From DATFRY01 sp035489015 (lineage in GTDB: Bacteria > Myxococcota_A > Polyangia > Haliangiales > Haliangiaceae), in the NCBI GenBank assembly GCA_035489015.1, contig DATHKR010000083.1, positions 1 through 64,000 on the forward strand: DNA of 64,000 nt. Direction: 5' to 3'. Of the stretch, positions 38,631 through 47,447 are shown piece by piece. The notes under the pieces are model-generated. The model worked only from the letters and a program-made list of their open reading frames with translations, was not told the origin of the DNA and ran no database searches. Both the position numbers and the translations under genes were made by a program. Position 1 is the first letter of the stretch. The number at the start of each line of letters is the position of its first letter.

Positions 38631-39520
38631 CCGACCCGGCCGAGCTGGTCGCCCACGCGGTCGCCGCCGGCGGCGAGTGGGTCGCGTACGCCGCGATCGC
38701 GCTCATCGGGTGCGGCGGCGCGCTGGTCGTCGCCATCAGCGCGACCAGCACCGACTCGTGGTTGCGCCGGCGCCTGGCCCGCTACCAGGACGCGCTCGAC
38801 CGCGAGATCCGCTTCCTCCTGGTCCGCACCACCGGCGCGCGCATCCTGCGCGGGCAGATCGCCGCGCTCGCGGTCCTGGCGTTGATCGCGTTCCTCATCG
38901 ACGACGGCTTCGTCATGGTCCTGGCCCCACCGATCCTCGCCCTGCCGATCATCCTTCTCCGCCGCCGGCGCGATCGCCGCACCCTCGCGCTCGAGATCCA
39001 GCTCGACGGCTGGCTGATGGTGCTGTCCAACGCGCTGCGCGCCGCCCCGTCCCTGGGCGAGGCGCTGGCCACCAGCGCGAGCTTGACCCGCGCGCCCACC
39101 TCGGAGGAGCTCGACCTGGTCCTCAAGGAGGTGCGGCTCGGCTCGCCGATCGATCAGGCGCTGCTGCACATGGGTGCGCGGGTGAACAGCCGCGTCCTGT
39201 GGGGCGCGATCGCCACCCTCCTGGTCGCCCGCCAGACCGGCGGTGACGTGTCGCGCATCCTGGAGGAGTCGGCCAGCACCCTGCGCGAGATGATCCGGCT
39301 CGAGGGCGTGGTCAAGGCCAAGACCGCCGACGCGCGGGCCCAGACGTACGTGCTGGCCGGCATGCCGTTTGGCCTGCTCGCCGCGATCCACTTCATCGAC
39401 CCGACCTGGCTCGGCGCGCTGGGCCGGTCGGCGCTCGGCTACCTCATCGTCGGCGCGGCCGGCGCGCTGTGGGTGCTCGGGTTCCTGTCGGCCCGGAAGA
39501 TCCTTTCGGTGGATCTATGA
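38627..39520 (+). CDS. TadB-like inner-membrane platform protein
   Basis: 297 residues, TTG start in a TTGA overlap. Membrane helices near the N-terminus (YAAIALIGCGGALVVAI; IAALAVLALIAFLIDDGFV) and two at the C-terminus, with the T2SSF-domain cytoplasmic region between them (SNALRAAPSLGEALATSASL and GGDVSRILEESASTLREM). TadB forms the inner-membrane platform with TadC. Confidence 0.9.
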   Translation: MTDPAELVAHAVAAGGEWVAYAAIALIGCGGALVVAISATSTDSWLRRRLARYQDALDREIRFLLVRTTGARILRGQIAALAVLALIAFLIDDGFVMVLAPPILALPIILLRRRRDRRTLALEIQLDGWLMVLSNALRAAPSLGEALATSASLTRAPTSEELDLVLKEVRLGSPIDQALLHMGARVNSRVLWGAIATLLVARQTGGDVSRILEESASTLREMIRLEGVVKAKTADARAQTYVLAGMPFGLLAAIHFIDPTWLGALGRSALGYLIVGAAGALWVLGFLSARKILSVDL

Positions 39521-40419
39521 GCGAGCGCGACCTGCTCGGCTACGGCGCGGTGGCGCTGTTCGGCCTGGCCGCCGCGATCACCGCCTACGTGCTGGCCAGC
39601 GTCCCGGCGTCGATCTCGCCGCGGCTGGGCCTGCGCGGGCTCAAGCGGCGCCAGGCGCTCAGCCGCGGCGGCGCGTTCGCCACCCTCGAGCCGGTCATCC
39701 GGGCCGGAGCTGGCCTCATCGCGCGGCTGCCGCTGCCGGTGCTGCGCCGCCGGATCGAGGCCCAGCTGACCCAGGCCGGCGACATCCTCGGCCTCACCGG
39801 CGACGAGCAGATGGCGCTGTCGGTGCTGTCTTCGCTCGGCTTCCTCGCCATCGCGCTGGCCCTGCGCGACATCGTCGGCACCAGCCCGGCGGTGATCGCG
39901 CTGGTCATGGGCAGCGGCGCGATCCTCCCCCACCTTCGGGTAGCGGGCGAGATCCAGCGCCGCCAGCGCCAGGTCGACCGCTCGCTGCCGGTGGCGATCG
40001 ACCTGGCCGCGCTGTGCATGGGCGCGGGGCTCGACTTCCCCGGCGCGCTGCGCCAGATCATCGACAAGTCGCTCATCGCCGGCGAGCCGCTCCACGAGGA
40101 GCTGGGCCGCATCCTGCAGCTGCTCGAGCTGGGCCGCACCCGGCGCGAGGCGCTCGAGTCGTTCGCCGAGCGGGTGCCGACCGAGGCGGTCCGCGACTTC
40201 GTCAGCTCGGCGGTGCAGGCCGAGGAGAAGGGCAACCCGCTGGTCGACGTGCTCCGCATCCAGGCCCGCATGCTGCGCATGCGGCGCAGCGTCGACGCCG
40301 AGCAGGCCGCGTCGCGCGCCGGCGTGATGATGATGATCCCGCTGATGCTCATCTTCGCGTCGATCGTCCTCATCCTGCTCGGCCCTTTCATCGTCAACGG
40401 CATGACGTCCGGGTTCTGA
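39517..40419 (+). CDS. TadC-like inner-membrane platform protein
   Basis: 300 residues, ATGA overlap with tadB. Four membrane segments flank a T2SSF domain (LPVAIDLAALCMGAGLDFPG; FVSSAVQAEEKGNPLVDVL). The C-terminal helix MMMIPLMLIFASIVLILLGP closes the protein. Partner of TadB in the platform. A longer frame starting upstream at 39469 is not needed given the overlap. Confidence 0.9.
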   Translation: MSERDLLGYGAVALFGLAAAITAYVLASVPASISPRLGLRGLKRRQALSRGGAFATLEPVIRAGAGLIARLPLPVLRRRIEAQLTQAGDILGLTGDEQMALSVLSSLGFLAIALALRDIVGTSPAVIALVMGSGAILPHLRVAGEIQRRQRQVDRSLPVAIDLAALCMGAGLDFPGALRQIIDKSLIAGEPLHEELGRILQLLELGRTRREALESFAERVPTEAVRDFVSSAVQAEEKGNPLVDVLRIQARMLRMRRSVDAEQAASRAGVMMMIPLMLIFASIVLILLGPFIVNGMTSGF

Positions 40420-40426
40420 GGCCAGC

Positions 40427-41284
40427 ATGACCCCCTACCTCGAGATCGTGCAGACCGACGGCTCGGCCGAGCGCTACCCGCTCGGCGGCAGCGAGCACAT
40501 GATCGTGGGCCGGCAGCCGCGCGAGGGGATCGCGCTTCCCGGCGCGAGCGAGCTGGAGGCCGAGCACCTCCGCCTCACCCCGCGCCAGGACGGCTGCTGG
40601 CTCAGCGTCAGCCAGGGCGCGCGGGTCCCGGCCCTGGTCGGCGGACGCCACTACCCGGGCGGCCTCCTGCCGTGGGGCAGCGAGATCCAGCTCGGTTCGC
40701 TGTGGCTGCGCGTCACCGACGGGATCCCGGACGGCGCGCGGACCCGCTCGGTCGGCGGCGCCGGCATGCTGGCGGTGCTCGGACTGGTCGGGGTGGGGGC
40801 GTGGCTGTTCCTGTCGCCGACCCAGGAAGAGCTGCCGGAGATGACCTCGGCCCAGCCGCCCGCGCTGTTCGCGAGCGGTCAGCCGGCCTGCCCCGAGGCG
40901 GACCCGGCCGCGGCCGGGCCGCGCGCACGCGAGGCGGCGGAGGCCGCCCGCGCCAAGAGCGAGCGCTACCCGTTCGCCGCCCAGGACGGGATCCGCGCGG
41001 TCGAGCTGTACTCGCTGGCCTCGCGCTGCTTCGGCGCGGCCGGGCGCGACGGCGACGCCGAGCGGGCCGGTCGCGATCGCGCGGCGCTGGTCGCCCGCAT
41101 CGACGAGGACTACCGCACCCACCGGCTCAAGCTCGAGCGCGCGCTCGAGTACGGCCGCACTCGCCAGGCCCTGCTCGAGACCCGCGAGCTCCTCGCCCTG
41201 GTCAGCCACCTGGACCATCCGTACACCGCCTGGCTGCGCTCGGTGGAGCGCCGCATCTCCCTGAAGACGAGGCCCCAGAAATGA
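40427..41284 (+). CDS. membrane protein with degenerate FHA domain (Tad locus)
   Basis: 285 residues. Residues 1-100 resemble an FHA fold (MIVGRQPREGIALPG, then ELEAEHLRLTP), but the Ser of the SxxH motif is absent, so phosphothreonine binding is doubtful. One membrane helix follows (MLAVLGLVGVGAWLFLS, about 110-127), then a helical periplasmic domain rich in Ala/Arg (AAEAARAKSERYPFAAQDGI). The topology resembles YscD/TadZ-adjacent ring proteins with cytoplasmic FHA. Inferred role: structural part of the Tad basal body. Confidence 0.75.
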   Translation: MTPYLEIVQTDGSAERYPLGGSEHMIVGRQPREGIALPGASELEAEHLRLTPRQDGCWLSVSQGARVPALVGGRHYPGGLLPWGSEIQLGSLWLRVTDGIPDGARTRSVGGAGMLAVLGLVGVGAWLFLSPTQEELPEMTSAQPPALFASGQPACPEADPAAAGPRAREAAEAARAKSERYPFAAQDGIRAVELYSLASRCFGAAGRDGDAERAGRDRAALVARIDEDYRTHRLKLERALEYGRTRQALLETRELLALVSHLDHPYTAWLRSVERRISLKTRPQK

Positions 41285-41949
41285 AACGCACCGCGCTCGC
41301 CTGCCTGCTCGCCCTCGCCGCCGCCGTCGCCGGCTGCTCGCACGCCGGCCCGCGCCCGGCCGGGCCGCCGCCGGGCGATCCGCTCGGCGATGTCCGCGCG
41401 TCGGAGCTGTACCGGCGCGGCCTCGCGCTCGCCCGGATGGGCGACTTCGTGCGCGCCGAGCAGTACCTGACCAGCGCCATCGCGCGCGGCTTCCCCGAGG
41501 AGCGCGCGCTGCCCGCGCTGCTGCGCGTGTGCGTGGCGTCGTCGCGCCTGCGCGCCGCGCTCGGCCACGCCGAGCCGTACCTGGAGCGCAACCCGGACGC
41601 ATGGTCGCTGCGCTACCTGGTCTCGTCGATCTACCTGGGGGTGGGCGAGGTCGACCGCGCGCGCGAGTCGCTCGAGCGGGTCATCGCCGACGCGCCGGAT
41701 CAGCCGGACCCGTACTACCTGCTCGGCGTGGTGCTGCGCGACGAGGTCGGTGATCGACCGGGCGCGGCCCGGCGCTTCTCGCGCTACCTGGCGCTGGCCC
41801 CGGCCGGCGCCCACGCTCGCGAGGTCCGCGCCGCGGTGCGCGCGCTCGAGGCCACCCCGGTCGCGCGGCCGCCCCGGTCGCGGGCGGGGCGGCGGGCGCA
41901 CCGCAAGCGGGCCGGCGCGGTGGTCAGCCGGGTGGAGGTGATCCGGTGA
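41281..41949 (+). CDS. TadD-like TPR lipoprotein
   Basis: 222 residues. Lipobox AAAVAGC near residue 17, then TPR repeats (SELYRRGLALARMGDFVRAE; WSLRYLVSSIYLGVGEVDRA; PDPYYLLGVVL). The C-terminus is Arg-rich. TadD is a TPR lipoprotein needed for secretin or pilus assembly at the outer membrane. It overlaps its upstream neighbour by ATGA and its downstream neighbour by GTGA. Confidence 0.86.
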   Translation: MKRTALACLLALAAAVAGCSHAGPRPAGPPPGDPLGDVRASELYRRGLALARMGDFVRAEQYLTSAIARGFPEERALPALLRVCVASSRLRAALGHAEPYLERNPDAWSLRYLVSSIYLGVGEVDRARESLERVIADAPDQPDPYYLLGVVLRDEVGDRPGAARRFSRYLALAPAGAHAREVRAAVRALEATPVARPPRSRAGRRAHRKRAGAVVSRVEVIR

Positions 41950-43043
41950 TCCCGCAGCGCGTCTTCGAGCAGACCCTGCTCTCGTTCTTCGCCCCGGTCA
42001 GCCGGTTCCTCGACGACCCGTCGGTGACCGAGGTGATGATCAACGGGCCGTTCGAGGTCTACGTCGAGCGGGCCGGCCGGCTCGAGCGGACCGACGCCCG
42101 CTTCGACGGCGCCCACGCGCTGGCCGCGGCGGTCAGGAACCTGGCCCAGTACGCCGGCCGCTACGTCAGCGAGGACAGCCCGATCCTCGAGGCACGCATG
42201 CCGGACGGCTCGCGGGTCGAGGCGGTGCTGCCGCCGGCCGCGCCGCACGGCCCGCAGGTGTCGATCCGCCGCTTCTTCCGCCAGGCGCTGTCGATGGAGC
42301 AGCTGATCGGCTGGGGGAGCCTGTCGGCCGACGCCGGCCGGGTGCTGGCCGCGCTGGTCGCCTGCCGCCAGAACATCCTGGTCGCCGGCGGGACCGGCTC
42401 GGGCAAGACCTCGTTCCTGAACGTGCTGTCTGCGTTCATCGATCCGGCCGAGCGCATCATCGTCATCGAGGACGCGTGCGAGCTGCAGCTGGTCCAGCCG
42501 CACGTGGTCCAGCTCGAGTCGCGCCCGCCCGACGCCGAGGACCGGGGCCAGATCACCGCGCGCGACCTGTTCCGCGCCACCCTGCGCATGCGTCCGGACC
42601 GGATCGTGATGGGCGAGATCCGCGGCGGCGAGGCGATCGACCTGATCCAGGCGATGATCTCGGGCCACGGCGGCTGTCTGTCGACGGTGCACGCCACCTA
42701 CCCGATCGACGCGCTCAACCGGCTGGAGACGATGGCGCTCATGAGCGACGTCAACCTGCCGCTGGCCGCGCTGCGGGTGCAGATCGCGTCCGCGATCGAC
42801 TTCGTGGTCCAGACCGCGCGCCTGCAGGACGGCTCGCGCTGCGTCACCCACGTGACCGAGGTGGTCGGCCACGACCCGAACGACGGCTACCGACTGCGCG
42901 ACCTGTTCGTGCGGCGCTGGTCCGGCCGCGACGCCGACGGCCGGGTGCTGTCCGAGCTGGTCTACACCGGCGAGGTCCCGCGCTGCCTCGAGATGATGAA
43001 GGCGCTCGGCATCGAGCCGGGCCTGCCGGAGCGCGGCTCGTGA
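41946..43043 (+). CDS. second TadA/CpaF secretion ATPase
   Basis: 365 residues without an FHA domain. Walker A VAGGTGSGKTSFLNV near residue 149, IVIEDACELQLVQPH, Walker B RIVMGEIRGGEAIDLIQAM and His box LSTVHATYPIDALNRLE. Two TadA-type ATPases in one Tad locus is unusual; one could drive assembly and the other retraction or a second sub-machine. GTG start in a GTGA overlap. Confidence 0.92.
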   Translation: MIPQRVFEQTLLSFFAPVSRFLDDPSVTEVMINGPFEVYVERAGRLERTDARFDGAHALAAAVRNLAQYAGRYVSEDSPILEARMPDGSRVEAVLPPAAPHGPQVSIRRFFRQALSMEQLIGWGSLSADAGRVLAALVACRQNILVAGGTGSGKTSFLNVLSAFIDPAERIIVIEDACELQLVQPHVVQLESRPPDAEDRGQITARDLFRATLRMRPDRIVMGEIRGGEAIDLIQAMISGHGGCLSTVHATYPIDALNRLETMALMSDVNLPLAALRVQIASAIDFVVQTARLQDGSRCVTHVTEVVGHDPNDGYRLRDLFVRRWSGRDADGRVLSELVYTGEVPRCLEMMKALGIEPGLPERGS

Positions 43044-44446
43044 GGACCCTGGTCGGGCCCGCTCCGACGGTCGCGCCGGCCGCGTGGGCCAGCGTGCGGC
43101 TGATCGAGGGCCAGGCCGAGGCCAACACCTGGCACGTGGACAGCTCGACCGCGCGCGCCCAGCTGGCGATCGGCAGCGCGGAGACCTGCGCGTGGCGGAT
43201 CACCGCCGCCGGCGTGGCCCACGTCCACTTCGAGCTGTGGTGGGACGGGCGTCGCCTGTGGATCTCCGACACGCGCAGGGCCGGCGGGGTGGTGGTCGAC
43301 GGCGCGCCGGTCGGCGACTGGCAGGAGCTGCCCGGCCGGGCCCGCATCGAGTTCGGCCGCGCGGTCATGCTGGCCGAGTCGTCGGTGCCGGCGGTGCGGG
43401 TGGCCGACGCGATCGACGAGGAGGCGTCCGGCGAGATACCGGCCCACGCGGCCCGGACCCTGGTGTCCGATCCGTCCGAGATCCTGCGCCGGCGGCGACC
43501 GGACGCGCCGCCGTCGATGCGGGAGCCGGACGACTCCGGCGACGGGGAAGGGGAGGAGGAGCCGTCGCCGGGCAACGCGACGCTCATCCGCGCGCCGCGC
43601 CCGCTCGGCCTCGCCATGCCGCCGCGGGCGCCGTTCCGCGAGGAGGCGTTTCGCCCGGACGCGCTCGGCCCGCAGCGGATCGGCGGGGGCGCGGCCGGCC
43701 CCGACCGGTTCGCCGCGGATCCGGCGCGAAACGGCGGCTCGCCGCCGCCGAGGACCCAGCCGTCGCGCGCGCTGTCGCCGTCGCCGGGTAGCTCACCGAC
43801 GGTGATCATGCCGGCCTACGGGCGGCCGGCGCTGCTCGGCCCCGCGGTCGGCAAGGGGCGCGCCACGCTGTCGGTGCCGGCGCGGACCTGGCTGTTCGCG
43901 GCCGCGACCGCCGCCGCGCTCGTGTTCGTGTTGCTGCAGGGTGGCGGAGGCGACGAGGACGCGGCCGACGAGGACGCGACCCAGGAGTCCGCGGCGCCGG
44001 TCGCATCCGGGTCGTCGACCGGGGCCGACCCCGCGGCCGCCGACGCACCGGACGTGCCGGGGGCCGCGACGCTGGCCGCGCTGGCCGATCGCGCCGCCGC
44101 GATCGGGGCCGGCGGGCCCGCCGCGGGCGCCGATCGCGCGGCGGCAGCCGGGGCTGCGACCGGGACCGGGACCGCCACCGGCGACGGCGCCGCGCCTGCC
44201 GCGAAGGACGCCCCGCCCGCCGCGGCCCCGCACCCGGCCGGCGGAGGCGCGACCGAGGCCCAGGCCGCCGACCTGCTCGCCGCCGGCCGCCAGCGCGAGG
44301 CGCTCGCCCTCTACGACGAGCTCGCCCGCAGTCGACCCGAGCAGCCGGCCTTTGCCGCGATCGTCGTCATCCTCCAGCGCCGCCTGACCGCGCGCTGCGC
44401 CCACGCCGAGCCAGGAGGAGCGCCGTGCCCCGCCGTGCATCCATGA
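43040..44446 (+). CDS. membrane protein with degenerate FHA domain and long Ala/Pro linker (Tad locus)
   Basis: 468 residues, GTG start in a GTGA overlap. Residues 20-115 look like an FHA fold (AQLAIGSAETCAWRI; VAHVHFELWWDGRRLWI; GGVVVDGAPVGDWQEL), but the GR and SxxH signatures are degraded. A disordered acidic/Pro linker leads to one membrane helix (WLFAAATAAALVFVLLQGGG, about 277-296), then an Ala-rich low-complexity segment and a TPR-like end (LLAAGRQREALALYDELA). It may pair with the other degenerate-FHA protein as a ring component. Its last 22 nt overlap the next gene. Confidence 0.75.
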   Translation: MRTLVGPAPTVAPAAWASVRLIEGQAEANTWHVDSSTARAQLAIGSAETCAWRITAAGVAHVHFELWWDGRRLWISDTRRAGGVVVDGAPVGDWQELPGRARIEFGRAVMLAESSVPAVRVADAIDEEASGEIPAHAARTLVSDPSEILRRRRPDAPPSMREPDDSGDGEGEEEPSPGNATLIRAPRPLGLAMPPRAPFREEAFRPDALGPQRIGGGAAGPDRFAADPARNGGSPPPRTQPSRALSPSPGSSPTVIMPAYGRPALLGPAVGKGRATLSVPARTWLFAAATAAALVFVLLQGGGGDEDAADEDATQESAAPVASGSSTGADPAAADAPDVPGAATLAALADRAAAIGAGGPAAGADRAAAAGAATGTGTATGDGAAPAAKDAPPAAAPHPAGGGATEAQAADLLAAGRQREALALYDELARSRPEQPAFAAIVVILQRRLTARCAHAEPGGAPCPAVHP

Positions 44447-45222
44447 CCCGCGCCGCCTCCGGCCGCGCCGCGCGGGCGATCTCCACGATCTCCACCGTCG
44501 CGCTGGCCGGCGCGCTCGCGGTGGCCGTGGGCGGCTGCGAGTCGCCCGCGGTGCCGCGCGCCACCTTCCCGGTCACCTTCATCGCCCGCGCCGACGAGCC
44601 GCTGGCCGGCGTCGCCATCAGCATCGACGGCGATCACCGGCTCGGCACCACCGGCGCCGACGGGATCCTGCGCGCGACCCTGAGCGGCCCCGAGGGCGCC
44701 GCGGTGCCGTTCCGGGTCACCTGTCCCGACGGATACCGCGCGCCGCGCGAGATGCCGATCCTCACCCTGCGCCGCTTCGTCGGGCTCGATCCGGCCAGCG
44801 CCGCGCGCGGCATCCAGGTCTCGATCGAGTGCAACCCGGCCCAGCGCATGGCCGCGCTGGTGGTCCGCGCCGGCCAGCCCGATCTCCCGGTCCTGGCCCG
44901 CGGGCGCGAGGTCGCGCGCACCGGCCCGGACGGGGTCGCCCACGCGCTGCTCGCGCTGCCGCCCGACACCACGTTCCGGGTCGTCCTCGACACCAGCACC
45001 CGGCCCAAGCTCCACCCCGAGAGCCCGGCCACCACGCTCGCCCTGGCCGACACCGACGAAATCTTCGTCATCGATCAGCGCTTCGAGGTCGACCAGCCGC
45101 CTCCGGAAGCGCCGCCCCAGCCCCGGCGCCGCCATCGCCGCAAGAAGCCCGTCGAGCCGCCGCCGCCGGCGACCGAGCCGCCACCCCCCGTGCACAACAC
45201 CGTGCCAGAGCCCCTCAAGTAG
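44425..45222 (+). CDS. Tad-locus lipoprotein with carboxypeptidase-regulatory-like domains
   Basis: 265 residues from GTG 44425, chosen because a perfect AGGAGG lies 6 nt upstream inside the previous gene. Lipobox AVAVGGC near residue 38. Two beta-sandwich-like stretches (ADEPLAGVAISIDGDHRLGT; PVLARGREVARTGPDGVAHA) resemble CarboxypepD_reg/PEGA-like modules. The C-terminus is Pro-rich and basic (RRRHRRKKPVEPPPP). Role unknown; probably outer-membrane or periplasmic support of the Tad machine. Confidence 0.75.
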   Translation: MPRRASMTRAASGRAARAISTISTVALAGALAVAVGGCESPAVPRATFPVTFIARADEPLAGVAISIDGDHRLGTTGADGILRATLSGPEGAAVPFRVTCPDGYRAPREMPILTLRRFVGLDPASAARGIQVSIECNPAQRMAALVVRAGQPDLPVLARGREVARTGPDGVAHALLALPPDTTFRVVLDTSTRPKLHPESPATTLALADTDEIFVIDQRFEVDQPPPEAPPQPRRRHRRKKPVEPPPPATEPPPPVHNTVPEPLK

Positions 45223-45248
45223 CCGATCCCGCCCGACCGGAGGAAGTC

Positions 45249-46826
45249 ATGAACAGAGCGCGCCCATCGATCGTCACCGCAGCGGCCCTGCTGCTGCTCC
45301 AGGCCTGTGCTGGAGACTCCAGCTCCGACCGCCCACCCGGCGACGACGTCGTCGACGAGTCGGCCGGCGAGGACGCCATCGCCGTCCTGACCGGCAAGGC
45401 ACCCGGCGTCGCGGTCATCGTCGAGTACACGGAGGGCGCCGACGTCGACTCGGTCACCGACGATCTCGGCGCCGACTACGACCTCAACATCACGAGCCGC
45501 TACCACGAGGTCTTCCCCGGCGCCGCCTTCATCGCCCCGGACGACGCCGCCGTGGCCGCGCTGACCGCCGACCCGCGCGTCCTCACGGTCACCCCCGACG
45601 AGCTGGTCTCGGCCGACAGCATCACCAGCGCCGCCGACTCCGAGCTGCCCGGCGCGATCGAGGAGGCCGAGGCGGCCGGCGAGATGGACACCGAGGGTGG
45701 CAGCGCCGGCGGCGACGCCGACGACGAAGTGCGCACCATCAAGCAGCTCACCCCCGAGGTTCAGTCGACCGGCTGGCGGCTCATCCGCGGCGGCGACTCG
45801 CCCGGCGATGGCCGCGGCATGACCGTGGCCGTCATCGACAGCGGCATCGACCTCCACCACCCGGACCTCGCGCCCGCCATCCACTCGAGCCTGGGCAAGG
45901 ACTGTGTGCGCCGCAAGAACAAGACCCTCCAGGACCAGCACGGCCACGGCACCCACGTGTCCGGCATCATCGCCGCCCAGCACAACGGGTTCGGCACCGT
46001 CGGCATCGCGCCGGCCGCCCGGATCGTCCCGGTCCGCGTGCTCGACGGCGAGAACGCCGGTACCGACTCGACCGTCCTCTGCGGCGTCGACTACGTCATG
46101 CGCCACACCGGCACCATCGACGCGGTCAACATGTCGATCCAGCACGACTGCGGCCAGGCGTGCAGCAACTTCGACGAGACGCCCAAGCAACGCGCCATCA
46201 AGAAGCTCATCCGCCGCGACGTGTTCGTGGCGATCTGCGCCGGCAACTTCGGCACCGACGCGCGCTGGTCGGATCCCGGCTTCATCGAGGAGGGGGTGAC
46301 GGTCTCGAACTACGCCGACTTCAACGGCAAGATGTCGTCGACCGACCACTACAGGCAGACCAGCGGCTTCGGCGCCGGGGTCGACATCGGCGCGCCCGGC
46401 ACCCACATCCTGTCGACCTGGGTCAGCTCGAAGGGCAAGCACGTCTACAACCGCATCACCGGCTGCTCGATGGCGACGCCGCTGGTGACCGGCGCGGCGG
46501 CGGTCTACAAGCAGGTCTATGGCGGCGGCCCGGCCAAGATCCGCCAGATGCTGCTCGAGGACGCCCGCACCTCGTACCCGGGGCGCGGCGGCGACCACCC
46601 CGAGCGCCTCCTGCTCATGCGCGGCCAGGGCGGCCCGAACGGCACCGGCTGCGGCGACGGCGTGTGCCAGGGCGACGAGACCGACGCCACCTGCGGCGCG
46701 GACTGCGGCTGCGACGCCGCCCTCGACTGCAACGACGTGGCCCCGTTCGGCTGCTACTGCGATCCAGGCTGCGGCGCGAGCAAAGACTGCTGCGCCGACG
46801 CCGCCCAGGTCTGCCCGGCGCCGTAG
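45249..46826 (+). CDS. subtilisin-like (S8) serine protease lipoprotein with Cys-rich C-terminal module
   Basis: 525 residues. Lipobox LLLLQAC. Residues 45-125 look like an inhibitor-I9-like propeptide (GVAVIVEYTEGADVDSV). Catalytic Asp in VAVIDSGIDLHHPD near 197, His in QHGHGTHVSGI near 235, Ser in GCSMATPLVTGAA near 407. The last ~60 residues, starting CGDGVCQGDETDATC and including FGCYCDPGCGASKDCC, repeat the Cys-rich module of the lipoprotein at 29597-30643. Good RBS GGAGG 5 nt before the ATG. It follows the Tad locus by 26 nt on the same strand and could belong to its operon. Confidence 0.92.
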   Translation: MNRARPSIVTAAALLLLQACAGDSSSDRPPGDDVVDESAGEDAIAVLTGKAPGVAVIVEYTEGADVDSVTDDLGADYDLNITSRYHEVFPGAAFIAPDDAAVAALTADPRVLTVTPDELVSADSITSAADSELPGAIEEAEAAGEMDTEGGSAGGDADDEVRTIKQLTPEVQSTGWRLIRGGDSPGDGRGMTVAVIDSGIDLHHPDLAPAIHSSLGKDCVRRKNKTLQDQHGHGTHVSGIIAAQHNGFGTVGIAPAARIVPVRVLDGENAGTDSTVLCGVDYVMRHTGTIDAVNMSIQHDCGQACSNFDETPKQRAIKKLIRRDVFVAICAGNFGTDARWSDPGFIEEGVTVSNYADFNGKMSSTDHYRQTSGFGAGVDIGAPGTHILSTWVSSKGKHVYNRITGCSMATPLVTGAAAVYKQVYGGGPAKIRQMLLEDARTSYPGRGGDHPERLLLMRGQGGPNGTGCGDGVCQGDETDATCGADCGCDAALDCNDVAPFGCYCDPGCGASKDCCADAAQVCPAP

Positions 46827-46862
46827 CGCGGCCGCCGATGCCTGCCGGCCGGCGGGACACCG

Positions 46863-47447
46863 TCATGGTGGCAGAGGGAGGACCCGATAGCCGAACTCCC
46901 GCCCGGCCTCGTCGATCAGCTCGTCGTCGATCGGGGCCGTGCTCGCCGTGGGTAGCGAGGCGAGGGCGGCTCCGGCGGCGGCTCCTTCATCTCCGAACCA
47001 GCCAATCGCGACGAGCTCCGCGCTCAGATCATGGCGGACTCGATACCGCACGCCGGCGAAGTTCGGTTGAAGGTGGTCAGCCAGCGCCTGCGGCGCCGCG
47101 TAGTCGTCCCCGCCCGTGATGGATACGGTGACTCCGGCCCTCAATGCCTTCTTCACCGTGAGGTCACACACACGCAGGTCCGCTTCGAGCCGGATCGTGC
47201 TGAGGGCCCGCGCGGCAATGTCACCGGTCGACCACGTCATCACCGTGCGGAAGGACTCGACCCAGGCACCCAGGGGACTCTCTGCCCAGTAGCACGTGCC
47301 GCGGGCTGGCGTCCCGGTTGGATTGAAACGCCCGCTGGACGAGCCGTCGAAGAACCATGGTCCGAACCGGGCCTGATGGATCCGATGGAGCCTGGTCCCG
47401 GCCCTGAGCTTCGCCGCTGGAAGCTTTCCGACGTGGATCGCGGTCAA
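46863..47447 (-). CDS. RES-domain toxin of a RES/Xre toxin-antitoxin pair
   Basis: 194 residues from TTG 47447, which overlaps the antitoxin stop as TTGA. The RES signature is visible: Arg in GTRLHRIHQARFG, Glu in CYWAESPLGAWVESF and Ser in RHDLSAELVAIGWFG, with the family motif SGRFNPTG. RES toxins (MbcT, ParT, Res) bind NAD+ and degrade it or ADP-ribosylate targets. The gene lies second in the operon, after its antitoxin, as usual. A longer frame upstream (to 47633) is the shadow of the antitoxin gene. Confidence 0.85.
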   Translation of the reverse strand: MTAIHVGKLPAAKLRAGTRLHRIHQARFGPWFFDGSSSGRFNPTGTPARGTCYWAESPLGAWVESFRTVMTWSTGDIAARALSTIRLEADLRVCDLTVKKALRAGVTVSITGGDDYAAPQALADHLQPNFAGVRYRVRHDLSAELVAIGWFGDEGAAAGAALASLPTASTAPIDDELIDEAGREFGYRVLPLPP

